This document shows positions 55,248 to 64,000 of a stretch of 64,000 bases of DNA, in pieces. A program made the position numbers and the translations under genes. The stretch's first letter is position 1, and each line of letters begins with the position of its first letter. Where the stretch lies: assembly GCF_000003815.2 (NCBI RefSeq), contig NC_049987.1, positions 21,818,120-21,882,119 of the forward strand. Direction: 5' to 3'. The notes under the pieces were generated by a model. That model was given only the letters and a program-made list of their open reading frames with translations. It was not told the DNA's origin and made no database searches. This DNA is from Branchiostoma floridae. Lineage: Eukaryota > Chordata > Leptocardii > Amphioxiformes > Branchiostomatidae.

Positions 55248-58200
55248 AATGAGTAATGGTTGCGGCGACACAATGGAAGAGAAAATAGCCTAAAAGTTAC
55301 ACTGCAACAGTAACGTGGCTGACCAAATTCTGCAATAATATCATTGACCGCTAGATGTCCCCATTTGACTCCCTCGATATGGGTTGTTTCCAAAAAGAAA
55401 ATAGGGGTTGATGAAATACCAATCTAGCGTTACATACCCCGTCAGTCTTGAGCCCCAAGGCTTCAACCCCCTCTACCCTGTTATCCTGACTGCTTTCCCC
55501 CCCTCAGTCATGCCGTCCTAAGGCCTCAACCCAATCCCCCTAGTAATTATATAAGTCCTCCAGTCGTATATAGACGGCCCCCTCCAGTTTCTTTGGAACG
55601 GCCCGATGAGTTCAACTTCAACACGCTGTTACAGTGTTGATGATACATGCGTTAAGACTATGCAAATTAGGTCTCAGTATATCAATTCGCACTTTGGTCG
55701 TGCTAATAGACAGGAACTTCATACAAAAGTAACTTTGCTCGAGAGGAACTTCAATGGATATGAATTATGCAATTAGTGAGATGATGAATGATGATGAGTG
55801 AGAAAACTGACCTACAAAAATGTAGAACAAGTTACATTAGTGGTAATGATGGGTAATATTCATATTAGATATGGAGGTAATGAATTCATATATATATATA
55901 CATGTATATACATATATATATATATAAGCTAATAAGACACTTTTTAACATATCATTTTAATTGTAATGAGAAAATTACTTGGCAGGGGTATGTTGTCAGA
56001 GAACTCTGAAATGACTGTGCACTATGTGCTAGGGATGGGTACTGGTACAGCAAAACCAGGTCCGGTTCAGGTCTAGGTCCAGGTCTGGTGTGGGTAGGTG
56101 TTGATGGGGCCTCAAAATAACTACATTTTGGGCCTTCCATCAGCTTGTGTCATTTATAATTTAAAAGCATTCTAACAGTGAACCACTGTCCAAGAATCAC
56201 ACAAAGCCAGCACAGCAAGTAAATTGGTCGAAAAATTATACCTTTAATTTAATGATACACTGTACATCTTTTCCACTTACAGAACAGTGAGCCTAACATA
56301 AAAGCACACCAACCAATGGAGACAACTACAGAACTAAATCATGGGAAACAGGACCCTTTGCTAACTACATGTACATGTACAGTTGCTTCAAAACATTTCA
56401 ATCAGTCGTACACTGTAAATGGTGCACAGAAAAATTCATCACAACAAGGAGGTTAATCTCCTAGGTCACAAAAACAATTGCGTGATTCTAAAATCAAGAA
56501 AGTATTTCAAAATTGTAGAACAAATTCAGAAGGTGGCTAAGTTTTATTTCTTTACATCACATTGTTGTCCCTGATAGCATAAAAATATGTGCACTATTTA
56601 CACAACAGGGAAAATGCACATCTCTGACTTCTTGTTGCTTCTCACATTGTCCCACAGACCTGTCAATCATACAGGTTACAAACATGGAGGGTGAGGATCA
56701 GATTACCTCAGAATACCTTATCTGTGGAGAAGGGAGGAGGGGGGCGAGATGTTGCCTGAAGGACAAACATTTACATTTGGATATTTCTTGGTATGTATTA
56801 CCTGAATGATACCAAGACGTTCTACTAAATCTATAAACAAACACATGGGCAATTTGGAATATTCAATAAATTTCTCAAGTCCAACAAGCAAAACTTCCAC
56901 CCTGTGATATCAGGGTGCAAACAAAGGTTTTTGCATAAAAGATTTTCATTTGAAAAAGACATAAGGAGGTTCCTTGAAGAAAGGTGACAAAACTTACATG
57001 GGTCAACTTAATTCTACTCCAGCCACTTATGATAATCTACTCTATTCAGAAATTCAAGATTCTCATTATCCTCCAACAACACAGTTTTTATCCAAATTAG
57101 GCCAATTTGATGTGATAATATGGATGACATCTACGCACACATATAAATTTTTGACTATTTCCAAAGAAAAAACGTTTTGAACCAAACTGAACATCGTACA
57201 AAGCAGCTGAAAAATACGATAGATTGCCAAAAGGTATCGGGAAATGCATACTTTAGCATCAAATGTCACTGTCAATTCCAAGGTCAGAGAAGAAAGACGC
57301 GAAAAAAATGATGATGAAAAAATCTATTGTTCCTCACACCATATTCTGTGTGTTATGTCATTGTTCAATCTTCCTGACCGCTTGTATTCCAAAATGAGGA
57401 CCATTTTTATTGCACATTCGCATCAGTCTCAAGTTTCCCAGAGAATGTCATCCATATAATCAAATCAACAATGGCCTTAGACAACATTCAAAACTATTGC
57501 AACAATCGACAAAGAAATTTTCCAAACTCATGATGATGTGGTGTATGCATAAACTACTAAGAGCAAGATAACACCCAGTGATTAAAAAGATGTTGATATT
57601 TTTACAGGAATGGATTGAAAATGAAGGGCGTTTAAGCTTTCTTGCTCATGTGGAGTGACCTTCTAGAATAATATCACAAATATGGTAGTGTTCAAGTAAT
57701 AAATGTTGTTCTAAACAGATATTGGCCAGAAGAGGACTAAAAAAAAACATACCCATGGACGTATATGGACATAAAGTTGGTCCCATAAAAACAAACCTAA
57801 GATAGAAATTTTGTACACATGACAAATGATAGCAACACTAGCTAATGATCCTTCCAATCGCTTCACTCCCAAAATTTCTACAGCATCTTTTATACATTGT
57901 ATCATACAAATGCAAGACCTCAAGCTCTGACAGAATACAGTATTCGGTATGCAAGTTTAAATGGTTCCACAAGTTAATCCGATACATTTTCCTCACAATG
58001 CTTCCCTTTTGGGCTGTGAAATGTAAGAACTTAGTTTGAATACTAACTTAGTGCATAGGTGCAGTTGTAAGAAGCTATTTGGGACAACAGTCAGACACTA
58101 TAAATGTGTTCAAACTGACAGTAACATAACCTAGTAACTCTTGGACTAACAAACAAGCTAAAAGGCTGTAGAGAGAATAAATAGCTGCAAAAAACCAAGC

Positions 58201-60342
58201 CGGCATTAAGCTTTAAATACATGAAGTCTCCAATAAATACATTCAATGGGCTATTTTTATGTAGTACTATGACAGTGAACAAATAAACCATTGCCATTAT
58301 TAGGTACTCTCAAGCAGACGTAGGTTTGGCTTCAGTGTTTTGCATGTTTTTGAGGCTTTTCGTACTTAAGGGGGGGGGGGTCTGAATTTTTCTTTCTGCA
58401 ACTTTCCTTAGGACAAGGCAACAAGTAAAAAGTACATTTAAAACTTAAGTGATAATATACAAGCAGATCTACCAGTGGCATAAGGAGTTAAATGGCTGGT
58501 GGCTCAGAACACTCCTTGGCCAGCTAAAGTCCTTATGCCACCAGCAGATCTGCCTGGAGATTACATAATGCTGCAAAAAAGTTTCATAAAGCACTGTCAC
58601 TGTGTTGGACCAAACATCTGCTTGGAGATTAATCATCAGGAAGCTACAAACTTGTTCTAGGCTACTGAACCTTTACTAATACATTTGCTCCAATACAGAG
58701 CAACACAGATCATACACCAATATTGAACCCTGCAGATATGGTTTGATATAAATGATCCTGAAAAAAAGCAATTACTTCAGCAACTGGATATGACTTTGGA
58801 AATGTTAAGACATTTTAGGTAGCATTTGCTATGATTTTGGTAACGGTCAGATGTTTCAGATAGTATCCACTATCTTTCGTTAGTGACAAATATCCTGTTG
58901 CTTGAGTAACTGGTAGTTGGCATACAATGTACATGTATACTAAGGTATAACTACCTGAATGTCTAATCTTCATGAGCACATTAAATGGTCCTGGTTTGAC
59001 CATGTTCAGCAATGGCAAAAATCGTGAGTGTAAAAATCAAAATCAAATCAAGTCAGAAACTTTGAGTGTAACGTTATACATGTATACAATACTTTTTGCA
59101 AGCTATTGCACCCAATAATACAGACACGGAAAACACTGCGAGAGAAAAAATGCACAACTTAAGTCTGATTTCCACCATGAAAGTATAATAAAGGTTTGAA
59201 TGTTAAGGTTATTTACAACAACGTTGGTCTAACTCTAGTGCAGGTATGTAAACATAGGTGCTACAGATGGGCAAAAAAAAAAGCATCCAACATGATTGTC
59301 ATATTACATGGTACATCTCTGGTAGAAGCAAACTAAGCCGGCTGAATTGTGCACATCTACAAGTATTGCTGGAAAGCATAGTACCGATTGCAAATCCTTA
59401 AGACAGCATAAAAAATCTAAAGGCTTAGAAACTGTTGGAAAAATCAGTGGAAAAGGCCTAACACTGGTCACCTTAGATCTAGAAAGTCTGGAAATCTTCA
59501 GATTTGTTTTACATGTACAACATGTAGGTCAAAATAGCTGAAATAAATTGAAATAGAGATAAATCTTCATGATAAAAAGGTGCAGTTGACAGCAAAATCA
59601 TTCAAACCCTGCAATTATTAATTTTCCTTGGAAAGTAAACCCGTTATTTTTCTAAAGAATGAAATGTAGTACAGCAGGATTTGGACCATTTGAAAAATTC
59701 ATTTACATCTGAATCTTGCTTTTTGCAAAGTATTATGGTGAACTTCAACAAACGAGTATATAAATAGACGATTCTCGACATGGCAGCTTTCGTAAATAAG
59801 CATTAACAAGGATACGACGATGAAAGTACCTGCACCCTGATAGTATAAAATAACACTACATTTATATCAATGTTTCTAAATTGCACTAGTACTTAACAGA
59901 AAAGTTTAATTACTTTTAACGCAATAAAAAATTACAAAGGGTATGAATAATTTTGCTGTTAACTGTAAGTATGCTTTAAATTTGAAATTATCAAAATTAA
60001 ACTTAATGTCTTGTATCAAGCTGTAATGTAGGGCCTCCAATATGGTGCCCTGAACATTTTAATAGAAACTTTCCAAGTCTAAAGTGGCCAGTTTGACATC
60101 AGAAACCTTCCCTCCCCACCTCTACTAAGTCCCTTCGAAATCACACACACAAAAAACAAACATATAAATTCCATGATTCCTTTTTACAATATACAAATCG
60201 GCAACATCTACAATTGCGAACATCATCCATCGTCATCTTCATAAAAATTCGAAATTGCAATTTTCGCTTTTCCCGTTATCCCTAAACCTACCCCTTCCCG
60301 CCCCCGTTTGGAATGGACCATTCCAGCAGCCCTTGCAGCATA
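55248..60342. other. Five-kb AT-rich stretch without recognised coding exons
   Basis: Between the Kelch gene promoter and the mannosidase stop codon. No exon recognised on either strand; only short chance ORFs. It may be largely the mannosidase 3' UTR (minus strand), which is long in related vertebrate genes, but no polyA site is assigned. Contains an (AT)n tract at about 55889-55925 and a G-run near 58371. Confidence 0.4.
58462..58553. repeat. Inverted repeat hairpin
   Basis: AGATCTACCAGTGGCATAAGGA pairs with TCCTTATGCCACCAGCAGATCT with small mismatches; the loop is about 45 bp. Probably a small MITE-like element. Confidence 0.65.
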
Positions 60343-63435
<3,093 letters not shown>

Positions 63436-63790
63436 CTGCAGCAAGCAAACAAACAAACAAGTAAACAACAAATCAGCATTGCATGTTGCCTTGTTGTATA
63501 GGTTTGTTGAAAGGACAGTTCGTCTTCAATGGTAACAGTACTGCATATTACATATAGTCATGCAGTTGTAGTTTGATTGTTGTGACTAAATTTCTGGCAA
63601 AGCAAACACAAGAAAAAAGACAGGCAAAATCTCTGTCTCAAAACTGTGTATTATGTCTGAGTTTTCTTACATGTACTGCACAATCACATTTATGCATTGC
63701 AGAACAAATTAAGGTTTTTACCAGGAAAAAGTGATGAGAGAATTCAAAAGAAAAAAAAATATGCAAGAATGGTTAGCACTCAATAGAGAG

Positions 63791-64000
63791 TCATTTTATC
63801 TTTTTAACTCTAGCAGTCCACAGCAGTCTATTCCTAGCTCCGTGTCCAGCTAACTGTTCGAAGGATGATTGTTCACAATCCATCAGCAGAGATCCTTTAG
63901 GCTGGTTTACTCCTCCGCACAAGTAGGCCTTCAGGGTACGCCAGACCAGTTTGGAGGGGTCCATGCAGAGAATGTGGCCCAGGTACTTGAGTCTTCTCTG
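63791..64000 (-). mobile_element. LINE ORF2 C-terminal fragment
   Basis: A minus-strand open frame from the window edge to the TGA at 63791-63793 reads RRLKYLGHILCMD...LKAYLCGG...GSLLMDC...RNRLLWTARV. The pattern 'RR L x x LGHI x x M' followed by a Gly-rich linker and 'NR..W' is the usual C-terminus of LINE reverse transcriptases. It is a different family from the LINE at 48.6-51.0 kb. It continues beyond the right edge; whether it is intact cannot be seen. Confidence 0.7.

Noticed and set aside
57000-59600. Short ORFs in the 5-kb stretch before the mannosidase stop
   Set aside because: All under about 75 aa, AT-rich, no splice context or recognised motif.

Overview
The window reads as nuclear DNA from an invertebrate deuterostome, most likely a cephalochordate (Branchiostoma-like amphioxus). 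Reasons: intron-rich genes with GT-AG boundaries, a terminal complement (C6-like) MACPF gene, a chordate-style IRAK1BP1 gene, expanded families, and introns full of short inverted-repeat elements (MITEs), minisatellites and LINE debris. The species call is inference; gene families were recognised by reading translations, without database searches.

Layout. 0.5-5.8 kb: two acylphosphatase genes on the minus strand (the first lacks its last exon, which lies off the left edge). 7.86-10.25 kb: a complete ferritin heavy-chain-type gene with TATA box, canonical iron-responsive element and polyA signal. 12.1-29.4 kb: six tandem plus-strand short-chain dehydrogenase/reductase (SDR) genes, each with an uninterrupted coding exon and a probable non-coding first exon. 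Their flanks pair as A-B-A'-B'-C-C', so an AB unit of about 6.7-6.9 kb and a C unit were each duplicated. 30.0-31.5 kb: a third acylphosphatase (minus strand) with an in-frame stop. 31.8-34.8 kb: IRAK1BP1 (SIMPL), four exons. 36.0-47.2 kb: a 13-exon C6-like gene whose 701-aa product ends in a transmembrane anchor instead of the CCP/FIM modules of vertebrate C6. 48.6-51.0 kb: a minus-strand LINE with a long reverse-transcriptase ORF. 51.4-55.2 kb: a five-exon BTB-BACK-Kelch gene (minus). 60.3-63.4 kb: the last four exons of a Golgi class I alpha-1,2-mannosidase (GH47, minus). 63.8-64.0 kb: a LINE tail fragment.

The main unusual features are these. (1) The three acylphosphatase genes share a 17-nt microexon that encodes the phosphate-loop residues and the catalytic arginine. 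(2) In the SDR array the cofactor core is kept nearly uniform while the substrate-pocket segments differ. (3) The C6-like MACPF protein appears membrane-anchored. (4) Two unrelated genes (IRAK1BP1 and the mannosidase) each carry a minisatellite whose repeat unit contains part of a coding exon plus one splice site. (5) Several MITE families can be defined with terminal repeats and target-site duplications, including one with an 87-bp perfect terminal repeat.

The genes do not form one pathway. Ferritin (iron storage), SDRs (probably small-molecule metabolism), C6-like and IRAK1BP1 (immunity) and the mannosidase (N-glycan trimming) look like ordinary neighbours. Exon boundaries were placed by hand from splice motifs and phase; each multi-exon model below closes in frame.
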